Source: Marisa cornuarietis (lineage: Eukaryota > Mollusca > Gastropoda > Architaenioglossa > Ampullariidae). From it: a stretch of DNA of 64,000 nt. The notes beneath the pieces were generated by a model that worked only from the letters and a program-made list of their open reading frames with translations, did no database searches and had not been told where the DNA came from. The stretch lies in contig SMMW01000032.1 in the NCBI GenBank assembly GCA_004794655.1, forward strand, positions 620,001 to 684,000. Reading direction: 5' to 3'. Position 1 is the stretch's first letter; the number at the start of each line of letters is the position of its first letter. The translations under genes and the position numbers were made by a program. Shown here in pieces: positions 24,531 to 37,500 of the stretch.

Positions 24531-26438
24531 TTTTGATGTGTATCTGTAACTTTCGACTGGCGTATTATGTCCGGTAGGAAACAGAATATTATCGACAAAT
24601 GATCGACCGAGTTTTATTTACAGCACACTAGGGAGAGGAACCGAGGATTTGCATTCGGACACCCTTTTCTGACATTTATGAAGACATTAAACCCCTTTCA
24701 AATCCCGTATTATGCACTTTTTTTTAAGGTGTCGAGGTGGAGTGACCAGCTCACGGACTCGAGCTGCATAAAAGGTTAGAAAGCCGAAATGATAAATATT
24801 CACATAAATTAGTGCCTTCTATACTGGAATAAGCAACAGAAATAACTTTTCAACGCGAAAAGAACATTAAAACTAAGTAAACAGAAAGGTATATATATAT
24901 AAATATAAATGTGTTTGTGTATAGGTACATAGCCACATAGGTGTAGGACTTTGTAAGTGTATAGATATGTGTATGGGTGTAAAGGTTAGTCCTTGCAGAA
25001 GCCATAGACCTCTTGAGGCTCTGCACTAATATCGAGCTTTTGTTGGCTTATAATTTTTACTTCCCATTTGGCGTGTGCTTAGTCTGAAACGATCTGGACA
25101 AACAGTAAACTTGACCGAGAATTGCAGGCCTGCTCAATGTTTGTCTAAACTTTTCTCCAGTGTGGCTTGGATCATCGGCTCAGGCCGGCTTAGTTGATGA
25201 TATAAAGTGCAAAGAACTGTTTGCAAACCAATAGGACTTTCTGGACCTTGAACTGTGAACCCCCTCCCCGCCACCCTAGTGCACGATTTGAATCTACGAG
25301 GCAAGGAACCTGTTGGTATCACTGCAGTGCGAGCGATGGACCACTTTACATGTCGTGTTAAGGTGGCCTCAGTCTGCGATACATGAGACTTAGCAGCTCC
25401 ACTTCCTTGCCATTGCATGTATTGACATCATAACAACGATCTTTATCTTGAGTTACATACTGAAAGCAGGCCATTTCTTGCACTTGCTGCATCGCGTTCC
25501 GCTGTATGGTCACAAAGCAGAGAGAAAATTGCTGCAAGGGAGGCAAATCGCGGAACTAATATGTTTACGGAGTGAGCTCCCTTAACAATTTTTGACGCGC
25601 CATGTGATCAACTCAACACATTATTATTTTCAAGTACTCGTTGATAAAAGTGACCGAGGATGATATAATGGTTCCCCCAAAGACAAAAAAGCATTGTCAT
25701 TAAATAAAAAATTGAATTTCTACCGACGGATTTTCCTTTTTCTCGCTATTTTTTCTAAGACTAAAACTGGGAGACTGAGAGTTAATATCCTTCGCCCGTT
25801 AGCCTGGCCTATAGCTGGCTAGAAGGTGACTGCTCCTCGTCTCTTGTCGTTTTTGCCCATTGACTTGCGTCAAGTTTTGTGTCTAATAAAAAATCTGTGC
25901 ATCTGTTATGCTATTTGTTATGTGCTTATATTCATTTCTGTGCCTGCGCCGCTTTTCTTCTTCTGCTGGACCACTTTATTTCTACTGCTACATCGGCGCC
26001 ATTTCCCCCTTACTGATAGATTTTTAACCGGTGTGTCAGCAGAGTTGACTTCAGGCTGATCCGTTTTATTCAACTGCCTAGAAAGTTTTGATGCTGAGCT
26101 GTCACAAGCTTTGTGTACAGTAAAGGCGGCTCCGATATGACAGACAGTGAGCATCTGAAGGAAGCTAGTTATAGTTAGCGGGATGCTCTAACAAGAGTTG
26201 TATCGATAAATGATACAAAAGTCGGCGAAAGGCAGGCCACTGCACCAAAAATTGTCAGCTGAGCCTCCTTAGATGGGTTAAAATAAGTTTCAGATATTTT
26301 ATGAAGACGAATTTTATAAACTTATCGAAGATTCCGTGCAATGGAAAGGCTCCTGACCTTTTCTATGTTGTTAACATGAACCTTCTTGAGTAGCTACAGT
26401 ACTGGATCATACACATAATTCTTTTCTTTTGAGATCTT

Positions 26439-26440
<2 letters not shown>

Positions 26441-26480
<40 letters not shown>
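26441..26480. repeat. (ATT)n microsatellite
   Basis: About 13 perfect ATT units. Confidence 0.95.
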
Positions 26481-26831
26481 GTGAGTGTTTTGTCAAGCCG
26501 ATTGTTTATATCAGGGAAATGGGCTATAACAATGCTGTAATAATAATTGTAATAAAAGTTCATTAACATTCACCCTCAAAACATTGTATTACTTTGTAAC
26601 CGACTTCATTTCTCGTTGTTCTCATTATCTTAGAGGAAAAGGAGTAGTCTCTTTTTTGTTGGTTTGTTTACAAGCAAAGCAATGAATTTTAGATTCTATA
26701 AATTTTTCTTTATATTTGTTTTAGTTTATGAAACATCTTCTCTTGTGAACACAGGATCTTGTCCTTTCATTTGTCCCTGGCATCAGACGTGTGGCTAGTC
26801 TATACATGTCTCAGACAGTAACACATTTTCA

Positions 26832-26903
<72 letters not shown>
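26832..26903. repeat. (TC)n then (AC)n compound microsatellite
   Basis: CT units (26832-26845) switch into about 28 CA units. A (GA)n run follows at 27023-27044. Confidence 0.95.
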
Positions 26904-26905
<2 letters not shown>

Positions 26906-27459
26906 GATTATCCATATTGGCGGGGCTATAAAATCCTACTAGTCCCACAGTTTAATGTTTCTGATCCAACTTTTTTGTTTACTGAATTTTTCTCAGCCTC
27001 AACGTTATTGACAAGATTGTGGCGAGAGAGAGAGAGAGAGAGAGAGGAGGGGAGGGAGTGGGGATCGGTGTGTGGAGGCTGAATAAATTATCCCCACCAC
27101 AGTCCGGGGCGGAAAACGAATCAGCGCCATTGATTCTTGACTCCCATCCCCCACCAGGTATTAATTGGTCCCATGGTTCAAGGGAAAGAACAACCTTTTT
27201 CCTTTTTTCTTAGTAGCTGTCATTATTTTGAAGTGGTTAATTCCCCTCAACTCCTCACTCAAGAAGACATTGTTTCCGTCTTTGTTCGCAACAATACTTT
27301 TGAGTCCAGTGTCAGCAGTCGACACACCTTCTCTACGCTCTGCTTCTTTTGGTCAATAATATTCACTAAGAAAGATTAACAACTAAAATTAATAATAACG
27401 AAAAAAAAACACGGAATAGTTTATTAAAGCCAAATAAACAAACATTTATCGAAGTAATT

Positions 27460-27460
27460 C

Positions 27461-27500
<40 letters not shown>

Positions 27501-27501
27501 C
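27460..27501. repeat. (AAC)n microsatellite
   Basis: About 14 perfect CAA units. Confidence 0.95.
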
Positions 27502-30500
27502 CTCTCAAACAATGTCTCAGTCTTGCAATCACTGGAAAAGAGTGAAAGTCCATCAACACTAGAGCATGAATCACTTTATTACAAACAGATCAAGTAGCAG
27601 AAAAAACAGTTCACATGGTCATAACAGTGTTAACAGTCAGAAACGCAGACGTCTGCTTACAAGGCTATTATGCCTACTTGAACTACACTAGCCTTTTAAT
27701 CGCCAGGCACCATTCCTCATGGCCCACTGTCTACAGCACTACAACGGTTAGCGATGCTGTGAAAGCATCTCCTTTGCTCCAACAATTGGCCACAAACTGT
27801 GGTTGTGGGTCGCAAACAGCCTTAAAACCTGTGTTTACCTAGTATAAACCACTGTTTACTCTTTGCTGTTATACTCGCCAGGGCAATGATAAGCCGGAAT
27901 GTTCCTGGACAGCAAATCTGGACGAAGACTATGCAGTCCTTCCAGCGACAGTTGACCAGACGTGAAGGCAGGGACACGAAATGCAAGCTTCTCAGGCTGT
28001 ATTTGAATTCAGTCAGGGTGTTATAGCTACAAAAAAGATACAAAACACCGACTTCAATGTGATGATAGCTTCTCGATGAATTCAGCAGGATGCATGCTCC
28101 CCTCAGCGTGTACAGGGAGACAAGAAGGCAGAACACTACATACCATTGCCAGGACCAGAACTGCTATCATCATCAGTCCAACACCAACACACGATTGACA
28201 TGTCCAGGTGTCAACAAAGGACTTGAGATTAAAACCCTGACCATAAAACACATTACCATGGAAACTGTTTCTCTAAGCACCAAGCGGTCTGTTTTTCTAA
28301 ATCGTCTATCGTATCTGTACGATCACTTGTAAGCTTTTGACTTCAGTCGTATTTGCAGTTACATGGAATACAACAGGTAATACAAACATTTTCAATTGTT
28401 GATCACTTCCATTAAACCAAAATCCACAATTTTTTTCCCTCTTTAAGAATTCGGGATACGGGATTCAAAGACTGAAAAAACACTAATAACAACATAGCAT
28501 TGTGTATCTTACAATCTTACACAAAACGATTTTAGAATTTTGTCTTGGAGTACATATAGAATCTAAGAACAAGTATGGTACATTTCTAACAGGGTTATTT
28601 TTCTGTCTAATAAACAAAATCCCTGTGAGGTTTCAAAACTAAAATAAAATGTAAACAACTGCCAGAGTCAGCTTTGGTAGCAAGAGACAGAATGCGCTGT
28701 CACGTGTTACACTCGGCAATCGTCTCGAATTATCATATTCGTGTGAAGGAAGGTTTGCATAGAATGTGCTTACATGTTAAAATTGTGGGAATGGGGGATT
28801 TTGTCATTATCTACTTATTTATCTAATAAAAAAACACCAAACAGACTCCATTGCCTGAACTACATCGTTTATTTAAGCTGACAAAACAAATTCTGTATTT
28901 TTTTATTGGTGTAGACGCTCAAAACAAACCAAGAAATTGAGAAGCATCGGTCATCCGACTGATATTACAGAGGGGAGAGGGGTACAAACAGAGAAAAGGT
29001 GAGTAGAGTTAATATAGAAAGTGAAAAGAAAATGAAGAAAAAATGAAAGAAAAATGTTCATATCTTAGCTAATGTCAAACCAAAAAGTTCTCAGTCCTTC
29101 TTATGTTCATGATGTCGGGTGCTCGTGAAGTCTCATTACAGTGACTGTATTCGTGACCTCAGGTCATAGTGCAGTCTAATTACAATCGTTATTCACAAAG
29201 AATGAGGGTGGTAAGAGTTGCTGGTTGCAATCAGTAAACTATATTTTGGTCCACGTACCGCCTCCTGCAGTTTTGTGATTGTGGAGTGAACGACTAGTAC
29301 AATACACTCTGTTGACATATTTTCCGCTCACCATCTTCTTGTTCAGCACAAACATTATAACAATTTTCTTTCTGTTATGTTTCTGTACACTGGCTCTAAC
29401 TCTCTGTAGCTTCAGTAGCTGCCACTGATGTGTATTCTAGACGAAGACAAGACAGTTCTCATTATAGACTTTTATTATTGTAGTCTTGTCTTCATTATCT
29501 TCATCGCTTGCGTGGCTCCATATTTATAACTTTACAAAAATGCTTACCTCAACCACATAAACATAAGACTAACATTGGAAAAGCGAAAATTATTAATTAT
29601 TTGTTTTTGTTTGTTGTGTGTGTGTGTGTGTTTGTAAATAAAGGTGATGAAACTTGCGTCTGTGAAATAGTTGGCTTTCATTTTCCTTGGAGTTAAGGAT
29701 TTAATTAGTTTATTTTCGTCCATGCAAATATTTTAATGATGCCTTCTAGTTGTGAGATGTTAAATTACAACAGCCTGCCGCTTTCAAGGATAATAAATGT
29801 GTTTAAATTTGTATTAAAGTCGTATTTCCATAATAACTTCTCTGCACTGGAATCTCCACAGAAATCCTCAAATCTCGTAGCCTTTGTAAAAATCTCCTTT
29901 TGTCAGTTTTGCGACATCTGAACACAGAACAACATCAGACTTTAAGGCCCCACGGCAAGTGTTTCTGTCATAAAGATTTCATTGGCTGGAGTCTGACAGT
30001 CGGCCCTTTTCGATTTGAAGGTAATTACTCTCACCGGCATGAACTTTTTAGACTTCTTTGACCAGGTATCGAGCACGTGACAAGATGAATCACACAAGTG
30101 GAATTTCACTGAACAGTCTAATCAGTGCCTCATGTACAGGCGAGGAAGGTGTACAATAGATGGTTTTCGTTGGGAGAAGTGGGGAGGGGTAGGGAAAACT
30201 ATGAGACAAAGTCTCGTAACGAACACATCGCCTACAGTCCACTGAAGCCACAAGTGAGCCAACGACAAAAGCTGAATTATTTGGGAAAAAAGTACAATTC
30301 CCACACCTTTAAAAAATGGAGTCTGCAAATCTAGACTAAACAATGTACATGGGAATATTGAATCAAATAAGCCGAGTTAGGAACCTTTTTTTACATCAGA
30401 GTAAAATACACATTTCCTGCAGGCTGTACCCGAAATGACGGCTGTACCCAGAAAAATGCAAATGCATGTCCAGCAGGTCCCACCTCAGTACAGGCCTGAC

Positions 30501-30934
30501 TTGTCTCCCTGGAAAAGGATGGTCAGATAATGGTGTCCACTGATGTCAACTGTTTCTCGCAGGTTCCACAATCAAGGTCCAGGGTGTAAACTTGAAACTG
30601 AAATGAAAGCAGTACATAGGAGTCTACTTGGTGGAGCTCTACTGCTAAACATTTCCAGGATGGAAAGAGCTACAATAAAACATTGCTCAGATCGTTTATG
30701 TCCCTGAATTGCAGCAATAAAAATATGCAATTTCTTTCAAATGCTTTCAATTTATTGCCTTCAGTATGATAATTATGCCTTGTATTACACAGTTGAAGAC
30801 TCTCGCAGTCCATTTAATCTTCATCTTTCGGGTTTTTTTTTTGGGGGGGGGGATTCTTTCATCTTTCTTCTCTCCTTTTTATGTTATTTTTGCACATAAG
30901 AGCAAGTTCCTCCGAGTTTTGTGCAGTTACTTAT

Positions 30935-31145
30935 TCATTTATTAATTCATTGACCAGTATTGGTCTGCCTTGGTTGGTCGTCGCGGGTAACAACAAGATA
31001 GAAGCAGCAGCTAACAAAGCTCACCACAGGTCTGTGGAGTGTTCGTGAGCAGCCCTGCATGGTACGACAAGTTCACCAACTGATGGTTGCTGGCCAGTTC
31101 TTCCTCTGTCCACCCGGACATCGTTCTCTCCCTCCCCCCATCCCA
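30935..31145 (-). mobile_element. LINE 3' end fragment
   Basis: The minus-strand translation shows GGRERCPGGQRKNWPATISW, parallel to the GRQRKNW..NI..W motif of the 17.1-kb copy. The right-hand flank on that strand ends in ATGAATTAATAAATGAATAA (about 30955-30936), the same kind of short repeat tail. Confidence 0.5.
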
Positions 31146-31149
31146 TCCC

Positions 31150-34100
31150 TGATCCCCAACTAATGCCGAAGAACAGTTTTGGAGTAACATATCGGGTTAC
31201 TTAACTTCAAACTGTACTCCATTGATGAAATATTTGTTGTTGTTGTTGGCATTAGCCATGTCTTTACTCTTGTCAGGGATGGTCTGTACTTCATATGGAT
31301 TCGTACTGTCAGGTTGTACTTATAAGCCCGAAGGAACTTGATATAATTTTCCCATGTAGTTGTCTTTAAAAACCTCATAGATCTTCAATACAACTTTTAT
31401 TGTCGTACGTGTGAGCTCTGTGGCATCTGTGAAATATTGTCTCCCATCCTGTACATAACAGTTGACTAGGTGACACTCATGAACTGCGACTACAGTCGGG
31501 TACTCTGACCGTCTGCCAGCAGCCCCCCTCAACAATTCAGTCAAAAGTGAGGCGACTGACAAGTTGTTTCACTTGTTGACAAGTTAACGGCAACTGTCCT
31601 GCAAGATGAATTTCTCTGAATTAGAAACAAGTAAAGACACAATGCTAGGGAATGAAACAACCAATAACTTCGTGGCAGGAAGTTATTATTATTTTTTGTG
31701 TAACATGCTACCCACGATATCAGAACTCGTCGAATAGTTATTGCAATAGTGGGTAGAAGATGGCCACACAAGATGCTGAGATCAGTACTGGAACAAGTTT
31801 CCGCAATACGTTTGCTGAGCTGCCATTATCCTCTTCCCTCACCCAGTATCCTCACCCCTTACAAACCTTCGTGTCAGTGACTGTCACTCAATAACGCGAA
31901 GAATAATTCAAACTTTAATTAGAATAACGAAGTGAAGTCAATTAGAATTACTGACTCATGCAGTCAAAGATTTATGCCATGCTTCCTTCGCCAGCAGGAT
32001 TATCCACCAATTCTCTCCCCTGAACGCTCAGCCAAGTTTATTTGAATTAATTATTCAGGTGTAACCCCTCTTTGCTTTTTACTCCTTCCACAATCTGTTC
32101 TGTCTGCGTGCCAGTAGTGAGAAATGTTTCAACTCTGACCTCCATTTCATAAATAGCAAGAATCAAAGACAGACGAAGTGTTGTATGTTGAGTGATATGA
32201 CGAGAATTTATCAGACCAGCACAGCCAATATACAGGCCAAAGAAGTATCAATATTACACAGAAATAAAGGGAAAGATAGACCCATACACAATGCAACAAT
32301 GTATGATAAACATTTTCCCTTTCTAATTATCTTCAGACGATAGGTTCTACTTTTATTTCATCAATATATATATATATATACATACACACAGAGAGTATTC
32401 TGTTGATACACAACTAAATGGCAGCCATCTAACACAAACAGAATGCTTGGAAACGATACCTGGAAGGGGAAACAAAACAAAATCTTTCCTATGTTAGGGG
32501 TAGGTTATAATGAGCGTGTGAGCAATCCAACAGAAGGAAAAGCATGAGCAGCTCAACAATACGAGTAACGTACTCAAGAACTCAGTCACGTGCCGTCCAT
32601 ACTCTACATAGTCTGTGACCTAAAGGTTTGTAACAAGACCTCACAGTCCTGGGCCAAGTCTGGGACAAATGGAATGCTGATGGCTGGATACAAGAGAAGT
32701 CAATAGGAGAAAAACAGAATGTTTTGCTGTTGAGTAAGTGGAACTGACTGCGTTCAGTTCAGTCCCATCCGATTGAGCGCGTGCCTGCGTGCCTGCGTGT
32801 ACATGTGTGAGTTTTTGCATCAATTGTTTGTGAGTTGACATCCAGACACATATTCTTCACCACCACTGCAATTACTGTAAATGACATACAACAAGAGATT
32901 CGCCACATCAGCATCTCACCAAAGCCTCTTCAGCCGTTAAGACAAAGCTTAGAACCACGCTTATGTCCCATACATGCCTGACATGTATTGCCATCTTCAC
33001 TGAACAGGTCACGTATCGTGGGTTTCTGTACAGTTGTACCATCACCATTTACAATTCTAACAAACTCTGCTGCTTAATTAGCAAAAAAAAAAAAAAAGCT
33101 TCTCAGATTTTGTCATGACTACGAGCAAGTACACGAAACGAGTATGCACAGATGTCATTTGTCTGACACGTGAAGCAAGCCCCCTTCTACACATTCTACT
33201 TAAGGTCGTGTCACACGGTGCAACTTATTTCGACTAAGCCTGTCAGCTACAAGCATTTGTTGACAGAGTTTTTTTCCCCACCTGTACTACTTCCCATTGT
33301 ATAGAATGCAAGAATGAATAAACTGGGCATGCGCATTTCGGCAGATGCACCCCTTAGGAAAAACAACAGTAGTACCTTCAAAACCCGAGATCGCCCTCTC
33401 AACTGGAGACTCCCCACCTTCTCATCCTGACTGCATTATTTCATCCCATGTTAGTGTTGAAAGAAGAAGGAAGAACCTGAAGTCACTGTTGGTATGTTTG
33501 AGAGAGAAAAATATTCTATAATATTTCGCCGTTTGTCCTAAAAGTTGGACAGATATGTCTGATCCTACAGCTGGGTCGGTAAATATCGAGCTCAGTGTCG
33601 AGCTCAAGTTTATGCAAAGCAACACTACAGCTCGCTTCTTTTGCCTTTCCACAAACAATGCAAGGCCATCCTTTTAAAGCAACCTCTTTTACATCAAAAC
33701 AACAGTCTTGTATACGACCAACATTTAGAAAACAATGTATATATATATATGCATGTATTTCTGTACGTATGACAAAATGATATGCCTGCATGGATATCCA
33801 TCGATACAGATCGAAAATTGGATCAGCGTGCTTAATTCCGTGTCTTCTTTAACATTTGGTTTGATTTCTGCGGTGTTACAGGTGACGATGACTCGCAGTT
33901 TCAAAAAAAAAAAAACAACCAACAAACAAACAAACAAACAAACAAAAAACTTGCAATGGAAAATTCGCACAAGGCAGAGCAAATGGTTATTAAGCCTCAC
34001 TGTATATGGATTCCGATTAAACAGAATACATTCGCTACAGAGGACTAAAAGTTCTTAGCTGGAGACAAAATTTCAACTGCCAACATTTGTTGTTTTTACA

Positions 34101-34382
34101 AAATTCCATGCGTAACATACTTATAAACCGTTCTCATGTGCAGCCAGTGATGTTTTATCCTGTGTGGGGGAGGGAGGTCAAATGTCGTCTCATCTACGAT
34201 GTCGCAAAGCATCGTTCGAGTTTCTTTGTATTTGTTTTCGACCAGCACGTTCAATCCAAAATGCAAAATCTTGGTCCAATCGTAATGCAAAAGCATGACC
34301 TGGAAGTAATCCAATGTTGGACAGAGAAAGGTCCAGGTGTCTTTGTGTAGAGGGTTAGCGAGACACATTCATCATGTCGAGG
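31150..34382. other. NCS 3' flank; no other gene seen
   Basis: It probably includes the NCS 3' UTR at its right end. A (TA)n (32363-32379), poly-A at 33083-33097 and a fragment AAGGTCGTGTCACACGGTGC near 33204, reminiscent of a DNA-transposon end, are the only marks. Confidence 0.45.
32352..32357 (-). terminator. Nearest AATAAA downstream of the NCS stop codon
   Basis: The plus strand reads TTTATT, so AATAAA on the minus strand. I found no AATAAA or ATTAAA between the NCS stop (34383) and here, which would make the 3' UTR about 2 kb. Variant signals nearer the stop (for example AATAAT near 33436) are possible. Only transcript ends can decide. Confidence 0.25.
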
Positions 34383-34577
34383 TTATTTTGGTCCCTCCGC
34401 GTCGGCCGTGAGCATTTGGTAGAGACACTGGTCGTTCATGCAGCCCTGCGTGAACTCCTCCTTCGTCAAGACGCCGTCGTTGTTGGTGTCCATCTTGCCG
34501 AAGATCTTCACAGTGCGCTCCTTGGGCGTGTCGATGTTCACGTCCGTGATGGCGTTGCCCAGCATGTTGTAGATGGC
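34383..34577 (-). CDS. NCS gene, terminal coding exon (EF4 and C-terminus)
   Basis: The exon has 64 codons, AIYNMLGN to AEGPK, then TAA at 34385-34383. The acceptor GTGTGTTGCAG ends at 34578 and the frame joins exon 2 at phase 0. EF4 is [12 protein letters not shown], a canonical loop. The C-terminal tail TADAEGPK ends in charged/polar residues and lacks the LLQCD-type tail of hippocalcin and VILIPs, which argues against those subfamilies. Confidence 0.94.
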   Translation of the reverse strand, partial: AIYNMLGNAITDVNIDTPKERTVKIFGKMDTNNDGVLTKEEFTQGCMNDQCLYQMLTADAEGPK

Positions 34578-37500
34578 CTGCAACACACCACACACACACC
34601 ACTTCAGTGACGACGGACACGACTCACATAAACGGAATACAATTACACAGTTTAGACCCACTGTCTGGTTGGTTAGTTGGTTTACTTTGTAGGAAAGTGC
34701 TTCCACCTTGAGGTGATTTCGCACTATGGGGGGGGGGGGAGGAGGAAGCCGGAGTACCCAGAGAAAACCCTCGACGCCCAGCCCTGAGGACATGTGTCAC
34801 ATTCAGAGAGATTTTGCTTTGGTGGTGATAAAGGATGGTGGTGGTGATAATAATTGACAACGATGATCATATGATGATATCGACGACGCTGGCAATAATG
34901 ACAATAATGTAACAATTTTTTTTAGTTAGGTAGATGTGTATTTTATTTTTCAAACGATGATTTTTTTTCAATTGCTTATTAGTAGCCCGATATATGCGCC
35001 AATAACGAATGTTACTTCAAATTAACTTCCATTATCCTTCGCAGACGGCACTGACAAGGGAGGGTACCGTATGTCTCAACGTTTGCCGTCGTTGTGATTG
35101 CTTCCCTTAGAACACGCCGATCCGCACTTAGCCCACCCTCCTGCGTCTATTGTTTGCTTGTCAAATTATTCTCATTTACTTCTCCCACGTGTAGTGACCT
35201 CGCCATGCATAGTATACTTATGTACTCACGGTTCTAGCCTTCTCCGGCTTAAAAATTGAGTTAATTTTAAATAAACTTTGTCCTAAGGCATCAGTACCAC
35301 GGAGTAGAAAAGTGTCTTTCGGTTGATAATCTTTTCTGTAAGTCCAACTACAGTTTGCGAGAGTGAATTTCAGAAACGTGGGAGTTCTTGTAGAGATTTT
35401 AACCTTCTGGGCCAAATTCCTGGCAGTTTAAAAACCACAGTTTCTCTAAAACTTTAACAGCAAACAGAGGTAGACTGTATGAGTTTAACAGACACGAGAA
35501 GTTGTGTTGTATGCTAGACCCAAGCAGCTGAACTACAGAATCGAAACTGTTTTGGAGAAACCTCTTCGTACTACTGTATTATGAAATTACCCCCCCCCCC
35601 TTCCATCATTACACCCATCTATCTATATAATGTTGCCTGTACTCAGAAATGCAAAGAAATACATTTACGAGAACATAAACAAAGGTTGTCGCCCTTAGAG
35701 AGACAAGAGCACCACAACAAACACTATCATTGTCACTGTCGTCAAAAAATAAATAAATAAATAAAAAAAATAAAATAAAAAAGCATCTCGCTACCCGGCA
35801 ATTGAAGATATACTGAGCAGTCTGCAGTCGTCTGTAGAAATATGAGAGGGATTTTGAGAGAGAGAGAGAAAGAGAGAGAAAGAGAAAGAGCCCTAACTGA
35901 AAACTTTATATAAGCAGCACATAAACTTTTGAATACAACACACATAAAATATTCAACATATATTAGATAGAAGACTGAATGCGGTGCTGAATGTAATGGG
36001 AAAATAAGATTTTTTATGCAGGAAGAGCAGTCGTCGGAAAAAAGATGCAAATGCGTCTGTTTGTGGAGTTTACCTGGAAAACATCATTTGTCAATAAGAA
36101 TAGTCATTTGTCGGTACAAAGACAGCCGCAGCAACAACAACAACAAACAACGAACAATAAACGAATCACTAAAAAAAATCATTAAACAAATGAATCATTA
36201 AGGACATAAACAAATCAACAAATATTCAAGCAAAATGCCCCGAAGAACAAAACTTAAATGAACCCTGACCCTGATGATGCTCTCCATTTCGTTCTTGTCG
36301 ATGGTTCCATTGCCGTCGATGTCGTACATGTCGAAGGCCCAGTTGAGCTTGTCGCGAGGGTTGCCCTTGTTTGAGGTGATGTTGATGGCCAGCAAGAACT
36401 CTTTGAACTCGATGGAGCCGCTGCCGTCCTTGTCGAAGGACCGGAAGACGTGTTTGCAGAACTCTTCAGGATTTCCTCCAGGGAAGAACTGGGCATAGAC
36501 CTCCTTGAACTTCTCCTGCGATAGCTGACCGTCGGGACAGTCTCTCTGTGGACGAAACAACCATACTTCGAGACAGGACAGTAACAAACATTTGTCTGAG
36601 ATACACTTCAATTCTATTCGCTGCCTTTTGAGAGGTGTTCAGATACTATTCTTTAGAGTGATAGAATCTAATAGGCTGGCCTTATTAATCAAATATTTAT
36701 CGCTGTTTTGTTTTGTTTTTGTTTTTTTGCATTTTTTTGTTGTTTTGTTTTGTTTTGTTTTTTGTTTTGTTTTTTTGTTTTGTTTTTTTGTTTTTTTGGT
36801 GTTTTTTTTTGTTTTTTTGGTGTTTTTTTTGTTTTTGGTGTTTTTTGGGTCAAAGTGTTCTTGCCAATATACGTGAATACACACAGCTAGCCATGAAAAA
36901 CAATCAAAAGCACACAAAATCACGACAGACAGACAGACAGACAGACAGACGGACAGAGACGGGCAGAGAGACTGGAGAGAGAGGAAGACTGGAACATGTT
37001 AAGTGCTTGTGTAGGACATCCCAGTACAGATCAAATGTATCAAAGACAGGTAGGAGCTTGCAGGAACAGGCATCTGGCGAGAAGTGGGGCACATGGAGGC
37101 GCAGATCGTGCACAGATTGCAGCCTCAGTCTTGATTTCCTCTGCCAGGCGCCTTCCTGAAACCAGAGGCGTGTGTCCCGCATCACGTGAACACCGACACG
37201 AGATGATGAGGTGTGGTATTCCTGTCATTGCACCGGCTGGGGGACATGTTGGCCACCAGACTTGTATCAGCGAGTCTAGCGCGCGCGCACGCACACACAC
37301 ACACACACACACACACGCGCGCACACACAAACACACACACACACACACGCACACAGGTGCCACACCCAGGCCTCCATGGGTGTACAGAGATATTCACACA
37401 CCACTCTACACCGAGCGGGAGGTTTATTTTTTTCACCACAGATTGATTAGGGAAGAAAGGTCTCACCCAATTAAACATTTGCTTTGTCTATAGTTTATCC

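Larger units (their letters stand above)
22805..30930. other. No certain gene
   Basis: It contains the SINE at 24 kb and microsatellites at 26.4, 26.8 and 27.5 kb. On the minus strand a short frame at 28272-28054 has a hydrophobic segment (VGLMMIAVLVLAM) before a donor-like ATG|GTATGT, but the next acceptor-like site (near 28030) is out of phase. AATAAA signals on the minus strand occur near 27575, 28870 and 29470. Confidence 0.35.

Noticed and set aside
27822..28272. Two-exon membrane protein on the minus strand
   Set aside because: The donor ATG|GTATGT and the next acceptor near 28030 are out of phase (the join gives an immediate stop), and no homology is recognised.
34374..34610. Plus-strand open frame over the last NCS exon
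   Set aside because: It is the antisense shadow of the GC-rich NCS exon; the minus strand has the EF-hand motif.
36254..36498. Other frames over NCS exon 2 on both strands
   Set aside because: They are shadows; only one frame gives the EF hands and joins in phase to the other exons.
36592..37159. Phe/Cys-rich membrane protein in NCS intron 1
   Set aside because: It is a translation of the T/G-rich run.
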